From NCBI GenBank assembly GCA_020099315.1, contig CP083650.1:3472001-3536000 (forward strand): a DNA stretch of 64,000 bases. The letters are read 5' to 3'. The translations under genes and the position numbers were made by a program. Numbering within the stretch: position 1 is the stretch's first letter; every line of letters begins with the position of its first letter. The notes under the pieces are model-generated. The model saw only the letters and a program-made list of their open reading frames with translations. It did not search any database and was not told the DNA's origin. This DNA comes from Citrobacter europaeus (GTDB lineage Bacteria; Pseudomonadota; Gammaproteobacteria; Enterobacterales; Enterobacteriaceae). This document shows, piece after piece, positions 25,864 through 36,800 of this stretch.

Positions 25864-27858
25864 ATGACCCGTAAAGAGCTTGCCAATGCCATTCGTGCGC
25901 TAAGTATGGATGCCGTCCAAAAAGCTAACTCCGGCCACCCTGGCGCACCAATGGGGATGGCCGATATCGCTGAAGTGCTATGGAACGATTTTCTGCGCCA
26001 TAACCCGACCGATCCCACCTGGTACGATCGTGACCGGTTTATTTTGTCCAATGGCCACGCCTCAATGCTGCTTTACAGCCTGCTGCATCTTTCCGGCTAT
26101 GACCTGCCGCTCGACGAGTTAAAGAATTTCCGCCAACTCCATTCGAAGACGCCAGGACACCCGGAAATTGGCTACACGCCGGGAGTGGAAACCACCACCG
26201 GCCCGCTGGGCCAGGGTTTAGCCAACGCAGTCGGGATGGCAATTGCCGAACGCACGCTTGCAGCGCAGTTTAACCAGCCGGATCATGAAATTGTCAGCCA
26301 TTTTACCTACGTATTCATGGGCGATGGCTGTCTGATGGAGGGAATTTCTCACGAAGCGTGCTCGCTGGCGGGCACCCTGGGACTGGGTAAACTCATTGGC
26401 TTTTACGATCACAACGGCATCTCGATTGATGGCGAAACCGACGGCTGGTTTACCGACGATACCGCGAAACGCTTTGAGGCCTATCACTGGCATGTGGTGC
26501 ATGAGATTGACGGTCATGACCCTGAGGCGGTGAAAAAAGCGATTCAGGAAGCGCAGTCTGTTACCGATAAGCCGTCGCTGATTATCTGCCGCACGGTAAT
26601 TGGTTTTGGTTCACCGAACAAAGCCGGGAAAGAGGAAGCGCACGGCGCAGCGCTGGGCGAAGAAGAAGTGGCGCTGACCCGGCAGAAGCTGGGATGGCAT
26701 CATCCTGCTTTTGAAATCCCCAAAGAGATTTACCGGGCGTGGGACGCACGCGAGAAAGGCGAAAAAGCGCAACAGGGCTGGAATGAGAAATTCGCGGCGT
26801 ATCGACAAGCGCATCCGGAGCTAGCGGCAGAGTTTACCCGCCGGATGAGCGGCGGACTGCCGAAGGAGTGGGAAGCAACAACGCAGAAATATATTACCGA
26901 GCTGCAGGCCAATCCGGCCAAAATCGCCACCCGTAAGGCCTCGCAAAATACCCTTAACGCCTACGGGCCGATACTACCTGAGCTGCTTGGCGGCTCTGCG
27001 GATCTGGCGCCCAGCAATCTGACCATCTGGAAAGGCTCCACTTCTCTTAAAGAGGATCATGCAGGAAATTACATTCACTACGGCGTGCGGGAATTTGGCA
27101 TGACCGCGATTGCCAACGGTATCGCACACCACGGGGGCTTCGTACCGTACACCGCAACGTTCCTGATGTTTGTTGAATACGCCCGTAATGCTGCGCGCAT
27201 GGCGGCGCTGATGAAAGCCCGACAAATTATGGTTTATACCCACGACTCGATTGGTCTGGGGGAAGATGGTCCTACGCACCAGGCCGTTGAACAGCTCGCC
27301 AGCCTGCGTCTGACGCCTAATTTCAGCACCTGGCGGCCGTGCGATCAGGTTGAGGCGGCGGTAGGCTGGAAGCTGGCGGTCGAACGCCATGACGGGCCAA
27401 CGGCGCTGATCCTCTCGAGGCAGAATCTGGCGCAGGTTGAACGCACGCCTGAGCAGGTACAGCAAATTGCCCGCGGTGGCTATGTGCTGAAGGATGGCGG
27501 TGGTAAGCCGGATGTTATTCTCATTGCTACCGGTTCAGAAATGGAAATCACGCTGCTGGCGGCGGAAAAACTGACCGGCGAAGGTCGTAACGTGCGGGTG
27601 GTTTCTCTGCCCTCAACCGATATCTTCGACGCCCAGGATGAGGCGTACCGGGAGTCGGTCTTGCCGGCAAACGTCAGCGCGCGCGTGGCGGTAGAGGCTG
27701 GAATTGCCGACTACTGGTACAAATATGTTGGACTGAAAGGGGCGATTGTCGGCATGACGGGTTATGGGGAGTCAGCACCGGCGGACAAGTTGTTCCCATT
27801 CTTCGGCTTTACGGTGGATAACATCGTCGACAAAGCGCACAAGGTGCTTAACGCGTGA
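25864..27858 (+). CDS. tktB: Transketolase B
   Basis: A 664-residue thiamine-diphosphate enzyme of the non-oxidative pentose phosphate pathway, moving two-carbon units between ketose and aldose phosphates. Conserved elements: SGHPGAPMG near residue 24, the TPP motif beginning GDGCLMEGISHE, and EYARNAARMAALMKARQIMV with YTHDSIGLGEDGPTHQ in the pyrimidine-binding half. Similarity is to TktB rather than TktA, and the start is supported by CAAGGAG. Its 3' end overlaps that of ypfG by 11 bases. Confidence 0.96.
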   Translation: MTRKELANAIRALSMDAVQKANSGHPGAPMGMADIAEVLWNDFLRHNPTDPTWYDRDRFILSNGHASMLLYSLLHLSGYDLPLDELKNFRQLHSKTPGHPEIGYTPGVETTTGPLGQGLANAVGMAIAERTLAAQFNQPDHEIVSHFTYVFMGDGCLMEGISHEACSLAGTLGLGKLIGFYDHNGISIDGETDGWFTDDTAKRFEAYHWHVVHEIDGHDPEAVKKAIQEAQSVTDKPSLIICRTVIGFGSPNKAGKEEAHGAALGEEEVALTRQKLGWHHPAFEIPKEIYRAWDAREKGEKAQQGWNEKFAAYRQAHPELAAEFTRRMSGGLPKEWEATTQKYITELQANPAKIATRKASQNTLNAYGPILPELLGGSADLAPSNLTIWKGSTSLKEDHAGNYIHYGVREFGMTAIANGIAHHGGFVPYTATFLMFVEYARNAARMAALMKARQIMVYTHDSIGLGEDGPTHQAVEQLASLRLTPNFSTWRPCDQVEAAVGWKLAVERHDGPTALILSRQNLAQVERTPEQVQQIARGGYVLKDGGGKPDVILIATGSEMEITLLAAEKLTGEGRNVRVVSLPSTDIFDAQDEAYRESVLPANVSARVAVEAGIADYWYKYVGLKGAIVGMTGYGESAPADKLFPFFGFTVDNIVDKAHKVLNA

Positions 27859-28891
27859 TCCACAGCGTGGGCCAGGCATCTGGCCCATGCCAGTTATCAC
27901 AGCTAGGCTCCTGGGCGTAGCGCACCAGGCGAAACCGCTGTCCATCATAGCGCCAGCGGGTCTGGATACCGCAATCTGCCATCCCTCGTCCTTTGGCGAG
28001 GGTTACCAGCTCCCGCGACTTCTCGTCAAACGTGGCGTTGGTCAACTCCATATCGCGACTTTCCGCATCCGTTTTAAAAGGCAGGCTCAGGCGTACCGCG
28101 CGTGAAGTCATAGGGTTAGTGCGTGAAACCACCCACGCCAGATCGATGGTGTTATACGCCCCGGCCTCACAGCCAATCATCAGCAGCGCTTTATCATCCG
28201 TCAGGGCCGTAACGCGCATCTCGCGCCGCAGCGGATCGATCGAGCAGCGAATACCGTTGATCCGCCAGTTACCGTAGTCCAGCAGTTCACTGCGCTCTTG
28301 TTGTGTGAGGGGGGTTGGCGTTGGGTTAATGACCGCTACGCCTTTCAGTGCGGGGGCCGGAGGAACGCTGAGCGGAGGCTCGTCGCCTTTTTCGATCCAT
28401 GCGGTTTCGCTACCGACCCGTTTTTGTTGGGCGTCGATAAACAGCAGCGCGGCTTTTAGCCCATCCAGTGACAGGGTTTGCGTCCCTTTTTGCAGGGTTA
28501 TCGCCTTCGCGTCCTGTACGGTTTGTAAAAAGGCGCTGATGGTCGCCGGATCGTCGGTCATCAGTTGCCGGGGAGTAATACGCCAGTGTTCGCCGCGAAG
28601 CGAGAGCGGCGCGCCATCCAGGAGCAGACGCGGCGCAATATCGCTCTCTTTGACAGTGGATGTTTCCAACCCACCCAGTTCAATACGCAACACGGCGTCG
28701 GTATGCGCCCCGGCGCTGCGGCTTAAGGTCATGACCAGGCCGTGATGTTCACCGGTATTGCGCGCCACGCAAAAGTTTTGGTTATTGCACGTTACCTGCC
28801 AGTCAGAAAACGCTTGCTGAGCGGGTGCAGCCCACAGCAAACGGACGGGTAGCAACCCGAGCAGGAAAAGCAAAATAACGCGATAGCGCAT
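27848..28891 (-). CDS. ypfG: Conserved periplasmic protein YpfG (DUF1176)
   Basis: 347 residues from MRYRVILLFLLGLLPVRLLW (ATG 28891), the length of E. coli YpfG; an upstream in-frame start adds only ten non-conserved residues. The N-terminus is a Sec signal peptide cleaved after WAA, followed by the conserved AFSDWQVTCNNQNFCVARNT. It belongs to DUF1176; no function is known. Several paired Cys residues suggest disulfides. It converges on tktB with an 11-base overlap of coding ends. Confidence 0.92.
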   Translation of the reverse strand: MRYRVILLFLLGLLPVRLLWAAPAQQAFSDWQVTCNNQNFCVARNTGEHHGLVMTLSRSAGAHTDAVLRIELGGLETSTVKESDIAPRLLLDGAPLSLRGEHWRITPRQLMTDDPATISAFLQTVQDAKAITLQKGTQTLSLDGLKAALLFIDAQQKRVGSETAWIEKGDEPPLSVPPAPALKGVAVINPTPTPLTQQERSELLDYGNWRINGIRCSIDPLRREMRVTALTDDKALLMIGCEAGAYNTIDLAWVVSRTNPMTSRAVRLSLPFKTDAESRDMELTNATFDEKSRELVTLAKGRGMADCGIQTRWRYDGQRFRLVRYAQEPSCDNWHGPDAWPTLWITR

Positions 28892-29014
28892 GGACGGTAC
28901 AACCCCGAAGTCAAAACACACAGCCTAAGCGGTATCTTCCTTGCGCGACTGATGTGGCTCAATAAGAATCGTCGGATTGGCCGAAAATTTGTAAAGAAAT
29001 ATAAATCCCGTGCA

Positions 29015-29590
29015 TTAATCCATGAGATGCGACGACTGCAAATAGTTCAGTAAAAGCACCGTTTTACCGTCACGGATCTCACCCGTTTTAATCATTTCCA
29101 GCGCCTGTGTGAACGGTAGCTCCAGAACCTCAATATCTTCATCTTCCACACCGCCGCCGGCGTTTGCCCGCTGACTGTCGCTGTATTGCGCGATAAAGAA
29201 ATGGATCAGCTCCGTTACGCCGCCCGGCGACATGTAGAGTTCGAACAGTTTACGCACTTCACCCACTTCATAGCCGGTCTCTTCAATCGCCTCTTTACGA
29301 ATACACGCTTCCGGTTCGTCGTTATCCAGTAGCCCGGCGCAGGTTTCAATCAGTTGGCCGTCTTCGTTACCGTTGACCCAGGTGGCGACACGAAACTGGC
29401 GGATTAACACCACCGTTTTCTTCTCCGGGTTATACAGCAGGATAGTAGCGCCGTTACCGCGATCGTAAACCTCGCGCTTATGACGAATCACCTCCCCAGT
29501 GCTACGGGTCAGGTCATAGGTGATATTGCGCAGGATGAAGTAGTTATCGGAGAGGACTTTATCTTTGATGAGGGTAATTTTTTGCGACAT
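29015..29590 (-). CDS. nudK: GDP-mannose hydrolase NudK
   Basis: A 191-residue Nudix hydrolase. The Nudix box spans about residues 85-107 with the core EAIEETG; the N-terminal beta domain forms the dimer seen in E. coli NudK (YffH), which splits GDP-mannose to mannose 1-phosphate and GMP. Monocistronic, between ypfG and aegA on the same strand; a REP pair lies upstream. Confidence 0.94.
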   Translation of the reverse strand: MSQKITLIKDKVLSDNYFILRNITYDLTRSTGEVIRHKREVYDRGNGATILLYNPEKKTVVLIRQFRVATWVNGNEDGQLIETCAGLLDNDEPEACIRKEAIEETGYEVGEVRKLFELYMSPGGVTELIHFFIAQYSDSQRANAGGGVEDEDIEVLELPFTQALEMIKTGEIRDGKTVLLLNYLQSSHLMD

Positions 29591-29655
29591 ACCGGCTCCA
29601 CAGCAAGAAGTGAGAAATAATACTACGCCGTGAAACCGGGTTTGTCTTGGAACAA

Positions 29656-29740
29656 TGTAGGCCTGATAAGCAAAGCGCCATCAGGCATGCATGCGGCACA
29701 TTGCCGGATGGCAACGCTAACGCGTTTTATCCGGCCTACT
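29656..29740. repeat. REP pair between nudK and aegA
   Basis: Two REP units, a diverged one starting TGTAGGCCTGATAAGC and a good one ending TTTTATCCGGCCTACT, occupy the gap just downstream of the aegA stop codon. It probably stabilises the 3' end of the aegA message. Confidence 0.8.
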
Positions 29741-29746
29741 CGCCGA

Positions 29747-31726
29747 TTAATGAGATTTGACTGATTTTACGCCCAGCCAGTCGACTATCCCCTGGGCAGC
29801 ATGCCGTCCTTCCGCCATGGCCGTCACCACCAGGTCCGCACCGCGTACCGCGTCGCCACCGGCAAAGATTTTCGGATTACTGGTTTGATATCGGTATGCG
29901 CTTTCAACATCGGCAGCAATGCGCCCCCAGTGATCGACCTTAACGCCATGCGCCTCCAGCCACGGCATGCCGTGCGGGTGAAAGCCAAACGCCATGATCA
30001 CCGCATCTGCGGGCATGACAAACTCACTCCCGGCGATGGGAACCGGGCGTCGGCGGCCCTGCGCATCCGGCTCGCCAAGCTGTGTACGTAAAAAACGCAC
30101 GCCGCTGACTCGCCCATCGGCATGCAACACCAGCTCAACCGGCTGGACGTTAAACTCGAAGTTTGCTCCTTCTTCCCGAGCGTTCTTCACCTCTTTTTTC
30201 GAACCGGGCATATTGGCTTCATCACGACGATAGGCGCAGGTCACCTGGCTTGCGCCATGGCGCAATGCGGTACGCACGCAGTCCATTGCCGTATCGCCTC
30301 CGCCCAGTACCACCACGTTCAGTCCGGCAGTATCGATAAACGGTTCTTCGGGCAGTTCATCCAGCCCCATCACCTGCTTAGTGTTGGCGATCAGGAACGG
30401 CAGCGCATCATATACGCCAGACGCGTCTTCATTCGGCAGATCCGCCTTCATGGAACGATAGGTTCCTACGCCCACGAACACGGCATCGTAATCCTCCAGC
30501 AGCGTTTCAAGCGCGACATCCTTACCTACTTCACAGTTCAGTTCGAAATGAATACCCATGGCGCTGAAGATTTCACGGCGGCGCGCCAGCAGCGATTTGT
30601 CCAGCTTGAAGGCCGGAATGCCGAACGTCAGCAAACCGCCGATTTCAGGATGGCGATCGTACACGGTGGCGCTGATACCGCTGCGCGCCAGCACATCGGC
30701 GCAGGCCAGACCCGCCGGGCCTGCGCCGATGATAGCAACCCGCTTGTCCACTTTCTGCACGTGGCTTAAGTCCGGTCGCCATCCTTTGCTCAGGGCACGA
30801 TCGGAGATGTAACGCTCAATATTACCGATAGTCACCGCGCCCTGTTCGCTACGTACCGTGCATGCTCCTTCGCAAAGCCGGTCCTGTGGACACACGCGCC
30901 CGGTCACTTCCGGCAGGCAGTTAGTCTGGTGAGAAAGCTCAACCGCCGCATCGATGTTCCCGGCTTTGACCAGTTCAATCCACTGAGGAATATGGTTATG
31001 CAGTGGGCAGGTCCATTCGCAAATACTGTGGTCGCCGCATTTCAGGCAGCGGGATGCTTCCCGTTCCGCCTGCGCCGTACGAAACGGCAAATAGATCTCT
31101 TCAAAGCTGGTTTTACGGGCCTCAATCGCCAGCTTATCCGGCTCGCCCCGCGCAGGCGTCGCCTGCATTTGCTCACGTTTGGTGATGACATGTGGAACAA
31201 AATCGGTAGCGCTGGCATGCCATGGCTGGCTTTCCAGACTGGCGGTACGCAGCCTGCGCGCTTTTGACAGGCCGGTAAGCGAATTTTCCGTCACCAGCTG
31301 TAACGCCTGTGCCGGACAGTTCTCGACGCAGGCAGGTCCCTGTTCGCGTCCCTGACACAAATCACATTTGTGCGCGGTGGCTTTCACCTTCCCTTTGGCT
31401 ACGGGAGTGAGTACGATCTGCATCGTGCCGAAAGGACAGGCTACAACGCATGATTTACAGCCAATGCACTTTTGCGGATTCACCTGCACGCTGTCGTTAT
31501 CATGGCTGATTGCCCCGTTCGGGCAACTTCTGGCGCAGGGCGCATCTTCACAGTGGTGACAGGTCACTGCGCTACGCTGCTGCTGATGTTTAATGACGGT
31601 AATTCGGGGCTGGAAATGCCTCTGGCTCAGGACATGCTGCTCGTCGTTGTGAGCCATGACGCAGGCGACCTCACAGGCATGGCATCCCAGGCACTGCTGG
31701 CTATTGACCATAATAAAACGATTCAT
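29747..31726 (-). CDS. aegA: Ferredoxin/glutamate-synthase-like oxidoreductase AegA
   Basis: 659 residues from MNRFIMVNSQQCLGCHACE (ATG 31726); eight upstream residues are not conserved. The N-terminal third is a polyferredoxin with repeated CxxCxxCxxxC clusters (CLGCHACEVAC, CIGCKSCVVAC). The rest resembles the small subunit of glutamate synthase: a helical 4Fe-4S domain (CLKCGDHSICEWTCP) and two Rossmann domains (VAIIGAGPAGLACA for FAD, VVVLGGGDTAMDC for NADPH). In E. coli aegA is anaerobically induced and has been linked to urate degradation. It is divergent from narQ with 260 bases between. Confidence 0.94.
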   Translation of the reverse strand: MNRFIMVNSQQCLGCHACEVACVMAHNDEQHVLSQRHFQPRITVIKHQQQRSAVTCHHCEDAPCARSCPNGAISHDNDSVQVNPQKCIGCKSCVVACPFGTMQIVLTPVAKGKVKATAHKCDLCQGREQGPACVENCPAQALQLVTENSLTGLSKARRLRTASLESQPWHASATDFVPHVITKREQMQATPARGEPDKLAIEARKTSFEEIYLPFRTAQAEREASRCLKCGDHSICEWTCPLHNHIPQWIELVKAGNIDAAVELSHQTNCLPEVTGRVCPQDRLCEGACTVRSEQGAVTIGNIERYISDRALSKGWRPDLSHVQKVDKRVAIIGAGPAGLACADVLARSGISATVYDRHPEIGGLLTFGIPAFKLDKSLLARRREIFSAMGIHFELNCEVGKDVALETLLEDYDAVFVGVGTYRSMKADLPNEDASGVYDALPFLIANTKQVMGLDELPEEPFIDTAGLNVVVLGGGDTAMDCVRTALRHGASQVTCAYRRDEANMPGSKKEVKNAREEGANFEFNVQPVELVLHADGRVSGVRFLRTQLGEPDAQGRRRPVPIAGSEFVMPADAVIMAFGFHPHGMPWLEAHGVKVDHWGRIAADVESAYRYQTSNPKIFAGGDAVRGADLVVTAMAEGRHAAQGIVDWLGVKSVKSH

Positions 31727-31986
31727 GGCTTCCTTCTTTTTTGGTTGCAAAAACCTTATTCTTTATAAGAGTGTTATTAACCGACACGGAAGGAAGCGGC
31801 AATGTTCATTTGCCCAGGAAGCACAACTATTTATCCAGAACCTGTGGCAGATCAATTTATTTCATCGCATATGAAATTGTGTTTCAGTTACCATCCAGTT
31901 TCATGGCGTTTTATTAACATTTATCAAATACACCGCATCGTTCAGGCTGTTTTAAGGCGCGACGTGTATTGTGTGAGGATGCACAA

Positions 31987-33684
31987 GTGACGGTAAAGCG
32001 TCCGGTCTCGGCCAGTCTGGCTAAAGCTTTTTTCTACATCGTGCTGTTGTCGATTCTCTCAACGGGTATTGCGTTGCTCACGCTGACCAGCAGCTTGCGC
32101 GATGCCGAAGCCATCAACGTTGCTGGCTCATTGCGCATGCAAAGTTATCGTCTGGGTTACGATCTACAAAGCCAAAGCCCACAGCTCAACGCTCACCGCC
32201 AGCTTTTTCAGCAGGCGCTAAACTCACCGGCGCTTCAGAACCTGAACGCGTGGTATGTGCCACAAGCGGTAAAAATCCGCTATGGACGTCTGCATGCTAA
32301 CTGGCTGGAAATGAACGCCCGTCTGATTGATGGCGATTTAAAATGGTACCAGGCCAACATCAACAACTACGTCGATCAAATCGATCTCTTCGTGCTGGCG
32401 CTGCAGCATTATGCCGAACGCAAAGTGATGCTGGTTTTTGGAATTTCACTGGCGGGCGGGATCGGCATATTCACCCTCGTCTTCTTTACTTTGCGGCGAA
32501 TTCGCCAGCAGGTGGTGCGTCCGCTGAATAAGCTGGTGATGGCCAGCCAGCACATCGAACACGGGCAGTTTGATATCCCGCCGCTGGATACCGGTTTGCC
32601 CAACGAACTTGGATTGCTGGGTAAAACCTTCAGCCAGATGTCGAGTGAATTACACAAACTGTACCGCTCGCTGGAAGCTTCGGTCGCTGAGAAGACCCAC
32701 GATCTCCACGAAGCCAACCGCCGTCTGGAGGTGTTGTATCAGTGTTCCCAGGCATTAAATACCAGTCAGATTGACGTACACTGTTTCCGCCATATTTTAC
32801 AGATTGTCCGCGAGCATGACGCCGCGTATTTCCTGGAACTCACCGTCGGCGATAACTGGCGGATAAGCGAAGGGACTAAAAGTCCCGAGTTACCAATGCA
32901 GATCCTGCCGGTCACCATGCAGGAAACCGTTTACGGGGAACTGCACTGGCAAAGTCCCAACGTCAACGCTTCCACTCCGCTGCTCAACAGCGTCTCCTCA
33001 ATGCTGGGACGCGGGTTGTACTTCAACCAGGCGCAAAAACATTTCCAGCAGTTGTTGTTAATGGAGGAGCGGGCGACGATTGCACGCGAGCTGCACGACT
33101 CGCTGGCGCAGGTGCTCTCTTATTTACGTATTCAGCTCACGCTGTTGAAGCGCTCGATCCCGGAAGATAACGCCCCGGCGCAAAGCATTATGGCGGATTT
33201 CTCCCAGGCGCTGAACGATGCCTACCGCCAGTTGCGCGAACTGCTCACCACCTTCCGCCTGACTTTACAGCAGGCCGATCTTCCCTCCGCCCTGCATGAA
33301 ATGCTGGAAACGCTGCAAAATCAGACCTCGGCTAAACTGACGCTGGATTGCCGATTACCGACGCTGGCGCTGGACGCGCAAATGCAGGTGCATCTGCTGC
33401 AGATCGTCCGTGAAGCGGTGTTGAACGCGATTAAGCATGCCAACGCAACCGAAATTGCCGTCAGTTGCGTAACAGCACCCGATGGTAATCATACGGTTTA
33501 TATCCGCGATAACGGCATCGGCATTGGCGAGCCGCATGAGCCTACGGGGCACTATGGGTTAAATATTATGCGCGAGCGGGCGGAAAGGCTGAGCGGCACG
33601 CTGACCTTCTCTCAACCCTCCGGAGGGGGTACGCTGGTGAGTATCAGTTTTCGTTCGGCAGAATCCGACGGTGAACTAACGTAA
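31987..33684 (+). CDS. narQ: Nitrate/nitrite sensor histidine kinase NarQ
   Basis: 565 residues from the GTG at 31987, preceded by GAGG eight bases away; this yields the conserved MTVKRPVSASLAKAFFY start, whereas the longer TTG start adds six non-conserved residues. Two membrane helices (about 14-36 and 146-170) flank a periplasmic sensor with the P-box around LRMQSYRLGYDLQ, followed by HAMP, coiled signalling helix and a HisKA_3 kinase with the phosphorylated His in ARELHDSLAQ and an HATPase domain (DNGIGIG). It phosphorylates NarL and NarP in response to nitrate and nitrite. Confidence 0.96.
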   Translation: MTVKRPVSASLAKAFFYIVLLSILSTGIALLTLTSSLRDAEAINVAGSLRMQSYRLGYDLQSQSPQLNAHRQLFQQALNSPALQNLNAWYVPQAVKIRYGRLHANWLEMNARLIDGDLKWYQANINNYVDQIDLFVLALQHYAERKVMLVFGISLAGGIGIFTLVFFTLRRIRQQVVRPLNKLVMASQHIEHGQFDIPPLDTGLPNELGLLGKTFSQMSSELHKLYRSLEASVAEKTHDLHEANRRLEVLYQCSQALNTSQIDVHCFRHILQIVREHDAAYFLELTVGDNWRISEGTKSPELPMQILPVTMQETVYGELHWQSPNVNASTPLLNSVSSMLGRGLYFNQAQKHFQQLLLMEERATIARELHDSLAQVLSYLRIQLTLLKRSIPEDNAPAQSIMADFSQALNDAYRQLRELLTTFRLTLQQADLPSALHEMLETLQNQTSAKLTLDCRLPTLALDAQMQVHLLQIVREAVLNAIKHANATEIAVSCVTAPDGNHTVYIRDNGIGIGEPHEPTGHYGLNIMRERAERLSGTLTFSQPSGGGTLVSISFRSAESDGELT

Positions 33685-33780
33685 AGAACCGCAAAGTGCC
33701 GTCGGGGCTGGATCCAGGCCTGACGGCGTTGGCACAAAAGGTATGCTGTAAACGGGCATGATAATTTACATTATCTTCTT

Positions 33781-33798
33781 TTTTTCTCCACGTTTGAC
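33781..33798 (+). promoter_or_regulatory. BaeR-type box upstream of acrD
   Basis: TTTTTCTCCACGTTTGAC matches the published BaeR consensus TTTTTCTCCATDATTGGC at about 14 to 15 of 18 positions. It lies 71 bases before the acrD ATG. In E. coli and Salmonella BaeSR (helped by CpxAR) activates acrD under envelope stress, so the same control is expected. Confidence 0.6.
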
Positions 33799-33868
33799 CC
33801 GTACCTTGCCGCTAAAGTGAAGCAAGTCATACCCATAACGATACGCAGAAACACGAGGTCCCCTTTTA

Positions 33869-36800
33869 ATGGCGAATTTTTTCATCGATCGCCCCATTTT
33901 TGCCTGGGTGTTAGCTATCCTGTTGTGCCTGACAGGAGCCCTGGCTATTTTTTCGCTGCCCGTTGAGCAATATCCCGATCTGGCGCCGCCAAACGTGCGG
34001 ATAACCGCGAACTACCCTGGCGCATCCGCACAAACGCTGGAAAACACCGTCACCCAGGTTATCGAGCAGAACATGACCGGTCTCGATAACCTGATGTATA
34101 TGTCGTCGCAGAGCAGTGGGACAGGCCAGGCATCGGTTACGCTGAGCTTCGTCGCCGGAACCGATCCTGACGAGGCCGTCCAGCAGGTGCAAAACCAGCT
34201 ACAGTCGGCAATGCGTAAGCTTCCGCAGGCGGTACAGGATCAGGGGGTCACGGTGCGTAAGACCGGGGACACCAATATTCTGACCATCGCCTTCGTCTCC
34301 ACCGATGGCTCAATGGATAAGCAGGACATCGCTGATTACGTCGCGAGTAATATTCAGGACCCGCTCAGTCGTATAAACGGCGTGGGGGATATCGACGCCT
34401 ACGGTTCACAATACTCCATGCGTATCTGGCTCGACCCGGCCAAACTTAACAGCTTCCAGATGACCGCCAAAGATGTGACCGATGCCATCGAGTCACAGAA
34501 TGCGCAGATTGCCGTCGGACAGCTTGGCGGTACACCTTCGGTGGACAAGCAGGCGCTAAATGCAACAATCAACGCCCAGTCGTTGCTGCAGACTCCGGAT
34601 GAATTCCGCGCGATTACGCTACGCGTCAACCAGGATGGCTCAGAAGTTAAACTGGGCGATGTGGCGACGGTCGAAATGGGCGCGGAAAAGTATGACTACC
34701 TCAGCCGCTTTAACGGCAACCCGGCTTCCGGTCTGGGGGTAAAACTGGCCTCCGGCGCTAATGAAATGGCAACGGCGGAGCTGGTTATCGACCGCCTGAA
34801 CGAGCTTTCGCAGTATTTTCCGCACGGGCTGGAATACAAGGTAGCGTATGAAACCACCTCCTTTGTCAAAGCCTCAATTATCGACGTGGTGAAAACGCTG
34901 CTGGAAGCGATCGCGCTGGTATTCCTCGTGATGTACCTGTTCCTGCAAAACTTCCGCGCCACGCTGATTCCTACCATCGCCGTTCCCGTGGTCCTGATGG
35001 GCACCTTCTCGGTGCTCTACGCCTTTGGCTACAGCGTTAACACCCTGACGATGTTTGCAATGGTGCTGGCGATCGGTCTGCTGGTCGATGACGCCATTGT
35101 GGTGGTGGAAAACGTCGAGCGTATAATGAGCGAGGAAGGCCTTTCGCCGCGGGAAGCGACGCGGAAATCGATGGGTCAAATCCAGGGCGCGCTGGTCGGT
35201 ATCGCGATGGTACTGTCGGCGGTGTTTATCCCAATGGCCTTCTTCGGCGGCACCACCGGGGCTATTTACCGCCAGTTCTCGATAACCATCGTCTCCGCGA
35301 TGGTGCTGTCTGTTCTGGTGGCGATGATCCTCACCCCTGCCCTGTGCGCCACCCTGCTCAAACCGCTGCATAAGGGCGAACATCACGGGCAAACCGGTTT
35401 CTTTGGCTGGTTTAACCGCATGTTTAATCGCAACGCCGAACGCTATGAAAAAGGCGTCGCCAGGGTCCTGCACCGCAGCCTGCGCTGGATACTGATCTAC
35501 GGCCTGCTGCTTGGCGGTATGGTTTTCCTGTTTCTGCGCCTGCCAACCTCCTTCCTGCCCCTGGAAGACCGCGGCATGTTTACAACCTCGGTGCAGTTGC
35601 CCAGCGGCTCCACGCAGCAACAAACATTGAAAGTGGTTGAGGAGGTGGAGAAGTATTACTTCACCCATGAGAAAGACAACATTACGTCAGTCTTTTCCAC
35701 GGTCGGCTCCGGCCCTGGCGGGAACGGTCAAAACGTGGCGCGTATGTTTGTCCGCTTAAAAGACTGGGATGAGCGCGACACCACGACCGGAACCTCTTTC
35801 GCCATCATTGAACGTGCGACCAAAGCCTTTAACAAGATTAAAGAAGCCCGCGTCTTCGCCAGCAGCCCTCCAGCTATCAGCGGCCTCGGAAGCTCTGCCG
35901 GTTTCGATATGGAGCTGCAGGATCACGCCGGTGCGGGCCATGATGCGTTAATGGCCGCGCGAGACAAGCTTATCGAACTGGCCGGGAAAGACGCCTCCCT
36001 GACCCGCGTTCGTCATAATGGTCTGGACGACAGCCCGCAGTTGCAAATTGATATCGATCAGCGCAAAGCCCAGGCACTGGGCGTTTCCATTGATGATATC
36101 AACGACACATTGCAAACGGCCTGGGGCTCCAGCTACGTCAATGACTTTATGGACCGGGGGCGCGTGAAGAAGGTTTACGTGCAGGCGGCGGCAAAATATC
36201 GCATGCTTCCGGACGACATCAACCTGTGGTATGTCCGCAACAATAGCGGCGGCATGGTGCCTTTCTCGGCCTTTGCCACGTCGCGCTGGGAAACGGGTTC
36301 ACCGCGTCTGGAACGCTATAACGGCTACTCTGCCGTCGAGATTGTCGGCGAAGCCGCGCCGGGCGTCAGTACCGGTACGGCAATGGACATAATGGAATCG
36401 CTGGTGCGCCAGTTGCCGACCGGATTCGGCCTCGAATGGACTGCGATGTCCTATCAGGAACGGCTGTCGGGTTCTCAGGCTCCCGCCCTGTACGCCATTT
36501 CTCTGTTGGTGGTATTCCTGTGTCTGGCGGCTCTGTACGAAAGCTGGTCGGTTCCCTTCTCCGTCATGCTGGTGGTGCCGCTGGGGGTCATTGGCGCGCT
36601 GCTCGCCACCTGGATGCGTGGCCTGGAAAACGACGTGTACTTCCAGGTCGGGTTACTCACCGTTATCGGCCTTTCGGCGAAGAACGCGATATTGATTGTT
36701 GAATTCGCCAATGAAATGAACGAGAAAGGACACGACTTGCTCGACGCCACCCTGCATGCCTGTCGCCAACGCTTACGACCAATTCTGATGACGTCGCTGG

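Noticed and set aside
34874..35668. Open frame of 264 codons opposite acrD
   Set aside because: Antisense shadow of the RND pump gene; low-complexity His/Gln/Arg composition and no ribosome site.
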